From: Polytrichum commune
Lineage: Eukaryota > Streptophyta > Polytrichopsida > Polytrichales > Polytrichaceae
NCBI GenBank assembly: GCA_950295325.1
Contig: OX485807.1
Location: 32,766,440 to 32,830,439, forward strand
Reading direction: 5' to 3'
Length of the DNA stretch: 64,000 bases
Shown one piece after another: positions 23,199-36,068 of the stretch; positions within the stretch are counted from its first letter, which is position 1, and every line of letters starts with the position of its first letter. A model generated the notes under the pieces. The model searched no databases and was not told the origin of the DNA. It saw only the letters and a program-made list of their open reading frames with translations. Both the position numbers and the translations under genes were made by a program.

Positions 23199-25359
23199 AT
23201 GCTCATGAGGACTGAAGCTAGTATCGGCGTTGGATGTGAGCTTCGGAGGGAGCTCGGAGAGTAGACTCTAACTTATAGCTGTGTAGGTAGTAGGCTTACG
23301 CACACATCCTGAGTGTGATGAGGACCCAACGACCACTTTTAGCATCCCCGCATCTGCCTTTTTGCTTCCCTTCCCTTCCACGCGCTGCGCCTGATCTGCT
23401 TTAGAATTGGCCCTACGCGACCTCCAAGTCGCCGCTTTCTCTAATTATATATATCCAAGACGCATATTGAACTCGCAGGGCTGTACGAAGAAACAATTCT
23501 ATCTAAGCTTAGTACTCACTCATGCAGGAGTTCCTGCAGTTTGGGTTGGCATCAGGATGATTGATCATCAGAAGCAGCTAGCTCCCTCCTCCGCCTCCGA
23601 ATCTCTCTCGCTCTCGCTCTCTCTCCCCGCTCCTACGTCTCCTGCTCCTGCACCACCCACGTCGTCGGGTTTCTAAATCCACAGGTTTTTCTATAATGCA
23701 TGTGATGATCACATCATCGAAGGTCAATTCACTCCGTTAACAGAGCGATCAGCTGGCTTGAGGTAGCCATGATCATCGTGTCTTTATGCTATCCAACACC
23801 TCACTTTTGGATACAAAATGCATTCAATGCGGCCCCAAAACTTGCATATACTGAATGACATGTGCAAGTAGGTTGACTTTGCGAATAATTTGCCTCTTTT
23901 ATCCATGCAAATTACCTCGGGTATAGACAATACTACAAAATCTTATGACTTTTGTTTATCCATCTGTATAACAATCACAACATTATCATGATTACTATGT
24001 CTTTGTTATTGTGGTAGTAATTACTCAAAGTAGTGTGGCTTGTTGATATGTTAGAGTGGGCCAACCTAATTGCACATACTAGTGTGCACTTCTAATATGA
24101 ATATAAAGGTTAATACAGCCAATAGAGCTACTTGAAGCCTTTGTAGTGCGGAGTGCTTCCTCACCCTTTCTAAAAGAAGAGATGTCATGTTCCATGGAGA
24201 CCTTTGTTGCGGAGATTACGTTCCCCAACACCTACCATCATGGGGGTGGCAGTAAAACCCTACTTTGTATAGTTTTATTGCCTTTTCTCCAAATTTAACC
24301 TCAATACACTAATTAAGGGTTTTGACCTTGATGTATGTGTTCATTTGGCTTTGAACAGTATTAACAAAATCTACATAAAAATCTGCATTTTCACCCTCCC
24401 CCCTTGATGGGTGCTACGAAACATAACCATTGTTACCGCACCCTTACTACTTGAAGCCTCCAAGTGAATGCTTCCTCACCACTTTCACCTTGAAGCCGAT
24501 TCTTTAAGAAACATGGTATGTTTCTCCCATTTCTTCGTCAAATTACTCTTTTGCTTAGTGTAAGTGGCACATGGAGCTTAGCAATGTTATGGATGGCTTC
24601 TTGGTTGGGATACATTAGACAAAAAGTAAATGCTCATTGCCCACTCAAAATCAACCACTTTACGCACACTTATCGCACAAATGTTATTTGAAAACTAAAT
24701 GATGTGGCAATGACCTTTTCATCCCGAACTTCCAAGACACATCCATGGTATATCCATGATTTGACATAGATATACCAAATTTCATCCGTCTCCATTAAAC
24801 CTATTGTAGGAAACAACCAAAATGTTTGATGCACAACTTAGAGAAACAATGACTTAATTTAGTGTCATTGTAGAATGCTATATTAAATGTGGTTGCTATT
24901 CGAGGTTGTAAAGACACTATGCTACTTCTACTCCAAAAATAATTATTATTATGTAGGAAACTCTATATTTAAACTCACGTAGTTTGCCAATTCACACCCG
25001 ATAAACTAACCAAGTTCACGACATGAAATGTCCACATATTGCAGGTGTTGGACCTATTTCTAGAGAATCAATTAAAGGAAGAATTCAACACCAAAGTGCC
25101 AAACCTTCCAGGTTCCATAATACCTACTCCATGGGGCTCACATGACCATTTACACAATTCCTAATGAGATCATATTGCAACTTGGACAAGTACGATACTC
25201 TCCTACAAAGAGCTACAAAGCCTTTGATTGGACATCAACACCTCTCATTGTTTTTAATATTGAAATTACCCCCCCCCCCCCTCCCTCTTGCAAAACACAT
25301 ACTCTTGTGTAAAGCACAAAATGAAGGGAGAAACATGATAACCCATTCATGGCATTTAA
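23199..25359. other. No gene recognised; local GC-rich patch
   Basis: 23.2-23.7 kb is richer in GC, with CTCTCGCTCTCG and CTCCTGCTCCTG runs. It has an open frame at 23407-23676 without an ATG at its start. It resembles a gene leader or first exon, but I found no continuation. The remainder to 25.36 kb is plain AT-rich DNA with a C-run at about 25269. Confidence 0.4.
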
Positions 25360-26668
25360 GGACCGGTTTACACTACGGTGGAGAAGGCCTCCGGTCGGTC
25401 AAGAATGCTTGGCCAAGACATGGTTATATGAGGCAAATGGTGGATGTGCCGGAGAAGAATTAAAGGCAATAAAATATTTCTTAAGGAGTCTTGACCGGTT
25501 GAAGTCTAAACACCTAGAGGAGAAGTTTAGCGGAGAAGTCCACCGGTGAAGAGAAGTTCACCTAATGGTAAAGATTTTTTGTGATAAAAAACCATAATTC
25601 TCTACATTCACATTGTATCAAAAGATTTCAACAAGAATTGTGTTCATAAGAATTGTGTAATATAATGTTCAATTTTATTCAAAAGATAATGAAAATTGCC
25701 AAATTGCCAATTGTCAAGTTTGGCCCATGTAGGAAATAAATGTCTCCTTGGGTGTTTAAGAATGAAGAGGGGAAAACCCATACACATTGGACAAAGCACT
25801 ACTCTTTGGTATTATTTAAGACATGCTCTCCTCTTTATTATCCTCATCAATTTCTCTCTTCTTATCTTTGATCTTCAATCATGGATAATCGAAGAAGAGA
25901 GATTTTGTGCTCTCTTATGATCTTTATGGTTTTGAAGTATTTTATCGTTTCAACTATGGCGATACAAAAAAAATCATGTATCACCATAATGCTTCAATTA
26001 CGATGATGGCATATTTTTTGTTTGGGAGCAAGGAGAGGGTGGTGTGGAAATTTGACCGGCCAAGTGGATATGTGTCACAATTTCTTCTTGGATCATATAA
26101 TGCAAAAATGTTCAAAGATCGTGTACGGGTGAGTAAGCCTACTTTTTTTTATTTTATGTCATTTGTTTGGACCCATGTTGAGCAAGAAAGATACAAAATT
26201 AAGACTTTGTATTCCAATAGAGTGTAGAATTTCAAACTGAAATTGTGAGTAACCAGCCATTGCGAAAAAAATTGCACAAAAAAAATCGCTAAGGAGCTAC
26301 TACAGCAAAGAGAGAGCGAGAGAAGCTTGCCAACACCTTAGGTTTTGAAAAAAACCATATTAGAAATCTACGGTCCAGATCTGTTTTTGAAAATTATTTT
26401 TTTATTGAGTTGGGCTACTCCGGAGGAGGAGTTTCTTGTCAAGAGGCCGGACAAGAAACTCCTCCTCCGGAGAAGCCCAACTCCAAAAAGTGCCGCCATG
26501 TAGGCGGCCATGTCATTTTATCATCCATGAGAATAGTTCACCACCATTGTTTTCTTCACCTAGTGTAAACACCCACCGGTCAAGAGTTGCATTTTCAACC
26601 AATCACAATTGAGAAATGCCCTTTTTTTCATGACCGGTGGACTTCTCCACCGTAGTGTAAACCGGCCC
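25360..26668. mobile_element. PIF/Harbinger-like element, family C
   Basis: A 1309-bp element flanked by TAA on both sides (25357-25359 and 26669-26671). The inverted ends read GGACCGGTTTACACTACGGT at the left and the same with GGGCCGG at the right, matching for about 26 bp. It holds a transposase-like fragment (25907-26227) and an internal 30-bp hairpin centred near 26445 (CTCCGGAGGAGGAGTTTCTT and its complement). This is probably an internally deleted copy of a formerly autonomous element, and the likely key to the classification of families A and B. Confidence 0.82.
25907..26227 (+). pseudogene. Possible PIF/Harbinger transposase N-terminal fragment
   Basis: The frame within element C includes FKDRVRVSKPTFFYFMSF followed by WTHVEQ. 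PIF/Harbinger transposases have a conserved F-x-x-x-[FY]-R-[MV]-S-[KR]-x-T-F motif, followed by a hydrophobic helix and an acidic/charged tail, before the DDE catalytic region. The frame stops soon afterwards, and no DDE residues are visible in what remains. The match is short, but the TAA duplication and inverted ends of the surrounding element support it independently. Confidence 0.5.
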
Positions 26669-26761
26669 TAAGTGTGGACAAAAAATTGTTGGCCCATCCA
26701 TGATGTTATGAAGTTACATTTCTAGAACAATTTAAAGAGCAAAATGATGCACGAACCCTAA

Positions 26762-27218
26762 GGGCCACTTTAATACTCTAGAGCGTGAGGACCCCTTGAC
26801 ATGTGATATATAAACTATATGATTGGTGGAGAAGCCGGAGATGGTCCAAGTTCACTTTATGCTAGACCTTTGAAGGCTCAAGGGACCAAAGAGGATGAAA
26901 TTCTACATGGAATCCTACATGGCAGCTAGTGGATAATGTTTCATGGTCTCCCAAATTTTGCATTAGGACCATCGAAAAGAGTTGGGCTTAACGCAAAACT
27001 AATAATTGTGACAATCAGTTAGATTGTCGATGATTCCTAGAAATATTATATTCTCAATGTGGGAACCCGAACCTGAACATATGTTGTGGTCCCTCGACAT
27101 GGTAAATTTTCATTCCAAAGTAAGCTTGAGTGCCCATCAAATTGAAAATGTGGATTTTTAGTTCGGCGTTTGGATTATTTTCATTGTCACGGCTCTTGGT
27201 CAGTATGTAAAGTGGCCC
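26762..27218 (+). mobile_element. Tourist-like MITE, family A copy 3 (diverged)
   Basis: A 457-bp copy bounded by TAA on both sides. The ends are GGGCCACTTTAATACTCTAG and AGTATGTAAAGTGGCCC. The internal CACGGCTCTTGG phrase remains, but the GACGGCCTTTGGACACTTTC block is decayed. It is the oldest-looking A copy in the window. Confidence 0.8.
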
Positions 27219-27257
27219 TAAGTCCTACTTTTGTAGATCCGAATTTGTTGAGCTACA

Positions 27258-27570
27258 TGGCAATAATAGAGTTATCCATAAAGTCGCTCAAAGAGAAACA
27301 AAACCATGGGGTTTGATCCTTGTTTGAGAAAACTTTCTATTACGAGCTCCTTAGTTCATCGTGTATCAAAGCCTAATCTGAAAGTTGGGGAAAACTTTTG
27401 GAACCCCTCTTTCCACCTCTCAAACTTTGAGAGAATCTTAGGATCTAAAATAGGGTATGCATGTATGCACATAGGACATGCTCTCCTAAATCCCAAATCA
27501 GCCTATGCAAGGCTAGCTTGGTCCACCCATCCTAGGAGGACAAGCTAGAAAGTTGGCTCTAATTTAAGGT
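27258..27570 (-). mobile_element. Family M element, second copy
   Basis: Starts AGAGTTATCCATAAAGTCGC, like the left end of the element in phytochrome intron 4. Its interior (TTAGGATCTAAAATAGGGTA, GCAAGGCTAGCTTGG) is that element's interior in reverse complement. The right end is unclear. Confidence 0.6.
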
Positions 27571-29292
27571 TATTAGTTTGGGGGCAGGGATCAAGTAATA
27601 AAAATGTCATTTTTTGGATGCATGTTCATAAAACACTTTTTTTTAATAATAAAGAAATGAAAGAAAAAAGTATTGAAGTTTGACATGGGGGATGCAATTG
27701 TTGTTTGATAGTTTAACACATATATGAGTTTATGGGGGTACAAGACATATATGAATGAAATAAACTCTTCTTTGTAAGAAACATTGGGGAGGCTTAGGGT
27801 ATACTCACCTCCATAACAAATCAAACTACCTTATTTAGATGACCAAAACTAGGTGAAACAACACCCTTGCCATATGTATACTTTGTAAGCCAAATATTCG
27901 TTAACATCTTATAGAACATCCACTTGATAACATGTGGGCTACCCCACCCCCCGATCGAGGGCTCAAGATGGGTTTAGGATGAGGACACAACTAGGATGCT
28001 ACAAAAGTGTAAAGTGAGTGACAATAGGCCACCTACAAACTGGATATTCAATTTGAGGACATAGCCAATGGTTACAAGACAAACCCCAATCGCATCAAAT
28101 TGTGTCAATTGATAAGGTGTCATGCTAGTAGTGCATCTTGAGTTCAAAACAAGAGAAGTTTTTGCGGAGATATTGGCGTAGGTCTTTTAACTCACACAAA
28201 TTTGCAAGCAACTCGGCTACACTAATTATGAAATGTAGTACAACTCCTTGTGCGTTTATGTATTAATTTTGTTTATAGCAAGTACAATCACATGCAGAAA
28301 ATACAACAAAACTTTCTTATGTTTAGGAAGATGACCAACAAAGCCTAAAATGTAACCTACAATATTTTATTCTATCATCTTTTTATTTATATAATATCAA
28401 GATGGAACCATTTCCATGTCAAAAGAATTGTTGTTTGGAGTTCACCGATCCATATAGGAACCATTTGCGATGTTTCATTTATGATGAAATGATTGCATTT
28501 AATCGTTTGGCATCAACCACTATTAAACCTCTTAGACACTTAGGACTTAAGGAACACAATCTTGGAATCCCATTAAATTTTGATCTTAAATGTACATATT
28601 TGGAAGAGAATGTACAAATGATACTCCAAAAAAAATTTGAAATACTCATCTTAAGTAAAAAAACAAACAACAACAACAATTTGTTGGATTATCATACATC
28701 GCATTTGGATTTGCTAATGCATAGAATTACTGTAGTTTTATATTGTCGAATGGTCTCAAAACCCTATATATGTTGAATGTTGGAAGTGTCCATTTGAAGA
28801 CCATATATCCTAATCAAAATTGGTATAGTAAACCTCGTTTTTACAAACTCTCAAGTTTTAGGTTAATTTTGTCAAAGACCAAAATTTTCAAGGTGTTTTT
28901 CTATGAAGAGTATGTCCATTGCAAACCCAATGCCATCTATCCACTTCGAGTGCCACTTGAATTCATAATGACTTTTGAAAATTCAAAATGTGGAAGGGGG
29001 GGGGGCCTTTGAGTTTGGACCATATGATACTTTGGGCTCAAAAATGGCATGGGCTGAGAAAGATTAGATTGACCATAACTATAATGGGGCACAATAATAG
29101 GTGTGAAATGTGTTGTTCTTACATTGAGTTTAATTTGGCATAAATTCATCACACTATGGTAAGTCACATTGTTACAATGGCATTATCTATGTCATGCATG
29201 GTTTAAACTGATATTTTTTCTTGTAATGCCATGGTCATCCCAAATAATTTTGCAATTTCATCAATGAATGACAAATCCATTGCGTAGGAGTA
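27571..29292. other. No recognisable gene
   Basis: Two open frames, 28402-28776 (124 codons) and 28743-29012 (89 codons), lie close together on the plus strand with AT-rich, Lys/Ile-rich translations. I see no domain or motif in them, no repeat structure, and no splice signals that would join them convincingly. They could be remains of a gene. The rest shows nothing. Confidence 0.35.
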
Positions 29293-29545
29293 CATTGTCT
29301 ATGGTATTTAGTGTCATGTACATTGTTTGCAAGGACCTAAACTAGATTCCTAGAGGTCTCACAATGTCACATCCACTAATTGCCAGTATGACATTATTCG
29401 TCAACATGAGTATTATTTTAGCGTGGACTTTTGTTTATATTATGACATAGACTGTAGCATATTTGGAGACTTGAAATGAAAGTTTTGTAATTTAGCATGT
29501 AAGGGGAAGACATTATTGAGCAAATGACAAGTGTTATGTGTTTAC
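29293..29545 (+). mobile_element. Family K repeat, copy with one terminus
   Basis: After TA the element begins CATTGTCTATGGTATTTAGT and follows the 6.07 kb copy through ACCTAAACTAGATTCCTAGA and on to the AAATGACAAGTGTTATGTGT region. The opposite terminus was not found. Confidence 0.65.
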
Positions 29546-30122
29546 AATTTAGTGTCAACAACGTCATTGCTTGACATGAAGATCTTTCTTGTTCTTGGTG
29601 GGCATCCAATGTAAGCATCCACTTTAACAACGTCTACATAGAATGCCTAGATCCATTACTAGATGTAAATGAGAAAAATGAGATACTCGCATCGCCTATA
29701 GTGCAAAAGTTGAGCATCTCCATACACACAATTGAGCAAGCCCAATGGGGTCAAGGATAAAGTCCCCAATTCCAACACCTACATTTTGCCTCAAAAGTGG
29801 GCAATTGCATGCTCCGAAATGCTCTTCGGACCGATATTCTTGGGTCACGTGGTTTTCCTAGCAACATGATGTCATGAGTCATATGCATTTATCTTGAGCC
29901 ACATGGCTTTCTCTAGTGACAATTTTTTTTCCTCGGGCAGGGGTCACTTTATGTATTTATGGGTACTCAATAATCCATAAATTCCAAATATTATATAATA
30001 ATCTCATAGTATACTCTCATGCTATTTATGGAGACCCTATCTTGCTTGGGAAACCTTGATTTTTCTGACCCGCCAACAATAAACAAACATCCTCTCTTTG
30101 GTCTCACCCCATTTGCCCTATA
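29546..30122. other. No gene seen
   Basis: AT-rich filler between two elements with no distinguishing structure. Confidence 0.5.
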
Positions 30123-30619
30123 GGACTTCACACACGAGACTGAGAGCCCATGACCATTACAGTTCAAGCACTCTCATTGGTGGAAAAGGTGGAGCCGGTC
30201 CAAGTTCGCTTCATGCTATGCTTGAGGGACCAAAGGAGTAAGTGAATGCAAGATGGATGCAAAGTCTACATGGATTCCTACATGGCATCAAATGGATCTT
30301 GGTTCATGGTCACTTGGACTATTTTCAAAAACCACTTCTTGGAGGTAGGCCTAACACAAAACCGGGAGACCATGGCACTCCGAACGTTCACTACCGTTGT
30401 TTTATACTATTTTATCATGCATAAGGATCCGCATGAATAGACAGTCATTGAAATAGCATCTGGTTGAGGGCCTGGTCACATATGACTTCACACTACACTT
30501 GAGGGCCCGTGACCACACTACATGATTTTGGAAGTGTCTTGGGACGGCCTTTGGACACTTTCTTTTGGGCTCTCACAATTTCATGGTCACGGCTCTTGGC
30601 TCGTGTGTGAAGTGGGCCC
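30123..30619 (+). mobile_element. Tourist-like MITE, family A copy 4
   Basis: A 497-bp copy flanked by ATA on both sides. The left end has lost part of GGGCC (GGACTTCACACACGAGACTG), while the right end is GCTCGTGTGTGAAGTGGGCCC. The interior is nearly full and well conserved. Confidence 0.86.
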
Positions 30620-31165
30620 ATAGTGTACACAAGTGAGCTGGGATATCCTACAAACAAGTGGATGCATTGTAAAAAGTCTCCGTTTAAGACCGATTTACGA
30701 CAGTGCATCATTCTAAAATGACTCCACTGTTGTTTAATATGGTGATTCTAAGACTTTGTTTTCCTTTTCAAAATCAATAAAATCGTTAGAAAAATCGCAA
30801 CTAATCATGAATATGGATGAAATCACAAAGGATGATAACTGCCAAATTGGAATGAATGTCCATATTAAAAAAATTAGTCTCATCGCCACTGTGTCTAATT
30901 TTTTTATTTTTTCAAAAAAAATCCTAAATTACACACCGTGATTGTATCTACCAAATGGAAGTAGTAGGACCTTCTAGATACGTATTTATAACGGAGTTCC
31001 TAACTTAGTTCGTTGGGAGCACACTAGAATATGAATGGTCTGGATAATGTTTGGTGGTGGGGTCCGTGCATGTAGGATCTATTTTGGCTCATATACATAC
31101 CTAGTGAGCGGTGGGCCCCGTACTTTTCATAGATAGGGCCCACCATGAAACCCATCACAAGCTTA
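30620..31165. other. No gene seen
   Basis: AT-rich DNA. A short Lys/Ile-rich frame at 30756-30941 is unsupported. Confidence 0.5.
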
Positions 31166-31682
31166 GGGCATCTGTAGTGGATCTAGGTAAAGCTCACTGC
31201 AAACCAAAACCTATCTTTTGACTGACCTAAAATTAGAAACTGAAATTACCATCATTAGAAGCACACCTAAATAAACGTGAGATATTTCTCAAGAAAAAAG
31301 AATTGTAAAAATTTGACGTAGGTGAAATCCCTCATTGAAAACACCACATTTTCAAAATTTAGAGGGAGTGCACCAAATCTTGCTTAAAAATGGAAAGATC
31401 CTCCCACACTCCCTCTAAATGTCAAAAATTTGGAGGGAGTGTGGGAGGATCTTTCCATTTTAAAGCAAGATTTGGTGCACTCCCTCTAAATTTTGAAAAT
31501 GTGGTGTTTTCAATGAGGGATTTCACCTACGTCAAATTTTTACAATTCTTTTTTCTTGAGAAATATCTCACGTTTATTTAGGTGTGCTTCTAATGATGGT
31601 AATTTCAGTTTCTAATTTTAGGTCAGTCAAAAGATAGGTTTTGGTTTGCAGTGAGCTTTACCTAGATCCACTACAGATGCCC
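31166..31682. mobile_element. Foldback MITE, near-perfect 517-bp hairpin
   Basis: The two halves, about 250 bp each, are reverse complements with essentially one visible mismatch (CTTAAAAATGG against CTTTAAAATGG), meeting near 31425. The outer ends read GGGCATCTGTAGTGGATCTA, with TTA on both sides (31163-31165 and 31683-31685). The 3-bp duplication fits PIF/Harbinger-type insertion. A transcript would fold into a long double-stranded RNA. Arm identity this high suggests recent origin or arm conversion. Confidence 0.93.
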
Positions 31683-32227
31683 TTAGTACAACACGTGGAA
31701 TGTGTTGAGTTGGTGCACAAAGCATGGACACGTGAGGTGGCCGAGTTCAAACTTATAAAGGCAAAAGCTTAGCTTAGTCATGTGATGCCTTGAACCAAGT
31801 GACACAAAGCTAGAAGCACCTATGATGGATACTTTGATATCTTTTCATTTGATTTTCCTATTTTGGGAATTAGCGAAACGAGTTCATAAAATTAAAAGAA
31901 AGTGTAAATCAAGATCATGATTGGGAAAAGAAAAGAAAAAAAAAGGGATAATAATCTCTGCTCAAGTTTAGAGGAGTCTTTAGATTACAGAGCACTTCAC
32001 CATTGCACCTGTATACTATTGACTTCAATTTTGAGGGTCGTCTGGTTCTTTGCACTTCTAAGTTCATGATGTTTCATAACATGACCCCCATAGGTTGTTT
32101 TCGTGGTCCCCTTCTAAATTGGAAACCAAAAGGGACCACCTTGCACATGAGGTAGTAGCGTTTCTACCATAGCCATGTTCCATAACTTGCTCCGGGTTCA
32201 CATTTGAGCTTGAGGCTATAATCAAGG

Positions 32228-32270
<43 letters not shown>

Positions 32271-34798
32271 AACTCCTTGACAAATGAGTTATGTAATCAT
32301 ATATTTGCAATTTGAGCATTTGAAAAGTTTTACAAAGAGGTTTAAGGAATTGAGTGTGTCAAATATTGTGTGAAAGTCACGTTATCTTTGAGAGCTAAAG
32401 TGGTCCCCACCCCTGCACATGTACCAGGGAAGTAGGTATTGGTTGTCTACTTTTTGTCTCTAACACAACCAATGTTGTCATTTTTTTCATTGTCAACATA
32501 ATGTTATTCTTTTCAAAGTACGTAGTTGTCCACTTTGAGGTAAAATTATAGTCGGGATTGGGGCATTGACAAAATTAGGCGCTTCCACCTTAGGTGAGTC
32601 ATTCCAAAAGCTAATTTTAACTACCGATGAATTCAAGTGTCCAAATATCGGTTCATGCATTTTATTGCAATGAGATCATTTATGGTATTTAGTGTCATTT
32701 GCTATTTGGAGATATGTATGTAGTGTGAGCACATGCACAACAATTAAGTGAAACTAATGTCATTTGTGTTTTTAATGGTCGTTCATACCAAAACTACCTA
32801 AAATACTAAAAAGGTAATTTATAAAGTTTGATGGACTCACCAACAATAGATAGGTTCTTGGATTGGGTTTCAATCAACAAAATCACATAGGGAAGAATAA
32901 ATAAGTGTCAAATTGAACTCTAAGTGTCATTATTAGGTTAATTAATAAGGGGTAATGACTTTAGAATGAAATTGGGGTACCAAACCTAGGTAAGACTTTG
33001 TTTGATGTGAATTTTATGAAAATAAAAGATTGAGGAGGGAATATTAGGGTCACTCAGTGCAGTTTATGCAATTGTGCAATCTCTCCCTTACAACCAACCA
33101 TAGTCTGGTAGTCACGACTTGCTTTTCAATGCAAGGAGTCACAACTCAACAATAGTCTTTTTGAGTAACCAATATCCCACATTTCGTCAGAGCCAAAGGT
33201 GCCCCAACTTGAACAATATCCTCTTCTTAATTAATTGATAATTTAATGAATCATGACATATTGTAGAGCAACCCCACATGTTATTTTCGTTCATTTATTT
33301 ATCTTAGATTTAATGAGGCAGTGGGATCATTGTCCTTATCTGGACCGATTGAAGGACAACATAATATAAAAAGTTAGTGCAATTTACTTGGCTCTCAACC
33401 GCTTGGGATCACATGAATTCCCTCTAGGAGTAGCATCAATAGTCTATCAATTGCTTGAGCTCTTAAAAGGTCAATGGTCTAAGTATGGTCTTCAAAGGTC
33501 CATGGTCAAGTGTACTCAACCATTGGCCTCCCCGACTTCTCTTTTAAAGAGGGATATAAAGTAAGACCCTTTGATTATGGGACAATCATGTCACTCTTTA
33601 CAACCTACTCTAATACTCAAATTCTTAGATCACTCAATTCCTAAAAGATTTCACAAACCCCAACCCTACAACACCTACAGATTATTGTCATCACTCAAAT
33701 ATAAAAGACGATAATCTCTTCTCAATACACAACTTAAATTTGGTGTGAATATAAGCATGACTATTGCTTCAACAAATCAATTTAGTCCAATTACCTTTGA
33801 CTTCACATCAAACCAATTGCTATCACGAGGAAATTTGATCTAGAAAATTAATGGAATTATTCAGATATTTCCCTTCATGGACTAACTTTCTTCCCACAAG
33901 TCATGACCATAGCAAGCAACAAAGATGCTAGATAAATCTTCATGCTTAAATTAAATTGTCAATGGGAAGGGCTTCACACCCTACATCAAAAGTTACAGAC
34001 AATAGCCTTTACAAAAATATATCACTAAAAAAAATCATTTGCTCTCTTCTCAAGAGGAACTGACATATATCTTTTGTAGCTTCTTGAGTCTCATCTAAAT
34101 TTTGTTTCTAGTATTTGGTTGATAAGACTATTGACAATGCTTTCTCTCAAGATTTCTTTAACTCTCATCCGGGATTCCACCTCCCGGGGTTGATTTGAAA
34201 ATCAAATCCTTTATATCCCTCATAGTTAATTCTTCAATAATTGTAGGTTATCCAAATCACCTTCAATCACTCCAGATCTTGAGATTATGGTGTATATGAA
34301 ACTAATTGTAACATCTAATGCATTATCTTCCATACATTCATATAAATCTAGATAAAAATAAATTCATTTTCATATATCACTCAAGGCTACATAAAACAAT
34401 GGTTTCAAGCCCTTGAATTCATGTTTCACATAAGTTAACAAGGTTGGTCACAATGAGACAGAGACTTCACAACAAATAAGTCTATAGAAAAGTTTGGGCC
34501 TCATACCTTGAGGTTATAGCCTCTAATACAAAAAAAATAAAATACAAATCACTCTCTTCCCGAGAGGATCTGACCTACACTGTGAGAACTCCTAGCTCTA
34601 TTCTCAACCGCTTGCTCAAACAATAGCTGACTCAAATACATTGACAAGAGCCTTGGCTCTCAAAGATGTGTTTGACCATTGCCATGCTCTAAAAAAACTT
34701 CTCTAATTCTACACATGTCTATGACCCTTAATAATAATCCTTTGTTGATAGTCAGAAGCATTAGACTCTCGAGCTCACTTATCCTTCATTTCGCTTAA
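31683..34798. other. Gene-free stretch with a microsatellite
   Basis: Contains a (CT)n run at 32231-32268 and a family-K-like terminal motif at about 32677 (CATTTATGGTATTTAGTGTC). Two segments near 34040 and 34550 share wording (TCTCTTCTCAAGAGGAACTGAC against TCTCTTCCCGAGAGGATCTGAC), suggesting an old duplication. No protein-coding gene is recognisable. Confidence 0.5.
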
Positions 34799-35031
34799 CC
34801 CTTAAAGGACAATGCTGTCCCACGGGCTTAGTATTATTTTGGGAGAATCTTGTTCAAAACTTCTACTCCATTGCACCAAATGGGGTTTTTAGAATGCCAA
34901 ATCGAGCACCTTAGCAAGATCTATACTTCTTTAGAATAGAGCCTATGTAAATTAATTGGTTAATCATGCTTAAAGTGAATTTTAAAAGATGTTTTGGGTG
35001 TGGTATCGGGAAAGCATATGTCCTTTAAGGG
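34799..35031. mobile_element. piggyBac-like MITE with TTAA target duplication
   Basis: A 233-bp element precisely flanked by TTAA (34795-34798 and 35032-35035). The ends start CCCTTAAAGGACA on both strands, and imperfect inverted similarity continues for about 30 bp (ATGCTGTCCC against TATGCTTTCCC). TTAA duplication together with CCCTT-initial ends is the signature of the piggyBac superfamily. There is no transposase inside. The short length of the exact repeat leaves room for coincidence. Confidence 0.62.
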
Positions 35032-35411
35032 TTAAGCATCACTGATTTCAACGTCTTATTACTAAATCCAGGTTTCCAAAAAAGATTTGAGCTGACAATT
35101 AACCAATTTTTTTTAAAAAAATACAATTTCTATCCATAAATTTTGTTGACACCAACTATATATATGTGTTCTTTAGCCCCTTTTTTTTTATAACTTTTGT
35201 TCATAAAATTTTCCCTTTCACAAGAAGTACTCTTTGTTTCATAATTAATATAGAATTTTGCCAAAAACCCACCAACACTTAGGGGTTGAAAGAGGTTGGA
35301 CTACGTGCTTAAGATTTGTTACTTATTCTAGGTCAAATAATCAACATATGTAGGGGGAGGAGATCTACATGATCATCTAAGATAAAAACTAAATTTGCAC
35401 TTTGACAATGA

Positions 35412-35675
<264 letters not shown>

Positions 35676-36068
35676 GTTCAAGAAAATATTCCCAAATATT
35701 TCCCACATTCAATTACGTTTTGTCCTCAATTTTGTGCTTTACCAAACTTTTGATTCACTTGTATATATGTTGTGTGTAAATCCATAAAAGTCATGTTCTT
35801 TCCCCTCAATTTCGTGCTTTACCAAAATTTTGGTTCATTTGCATACTAGTTATGTGTGTGATTATGTAAAGATTTTGTTTGAAACTGAATGTTGCACTCT
35901 ACACACAAAAAAAAAACAGTCCATTTATATACAATTCATGTGTGAATTTATGTAAAAATTCCGCTTCGCATTGAACCTTATACTCCGGTGTATCTGAAAT
36001 ACATCATACACAGATGAGTACAAGCGCACACACACACATGAATACAAAATAACATGCGTTCTTCAATA
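35676..36068. other. No gene seen
   Basis: AT-rich. The phrase TGTGCTTTACCAAA occurs twice about 80 bp apart (near 35736 and 35812), a small diverged tandem duplication. Confidence 0.5.
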
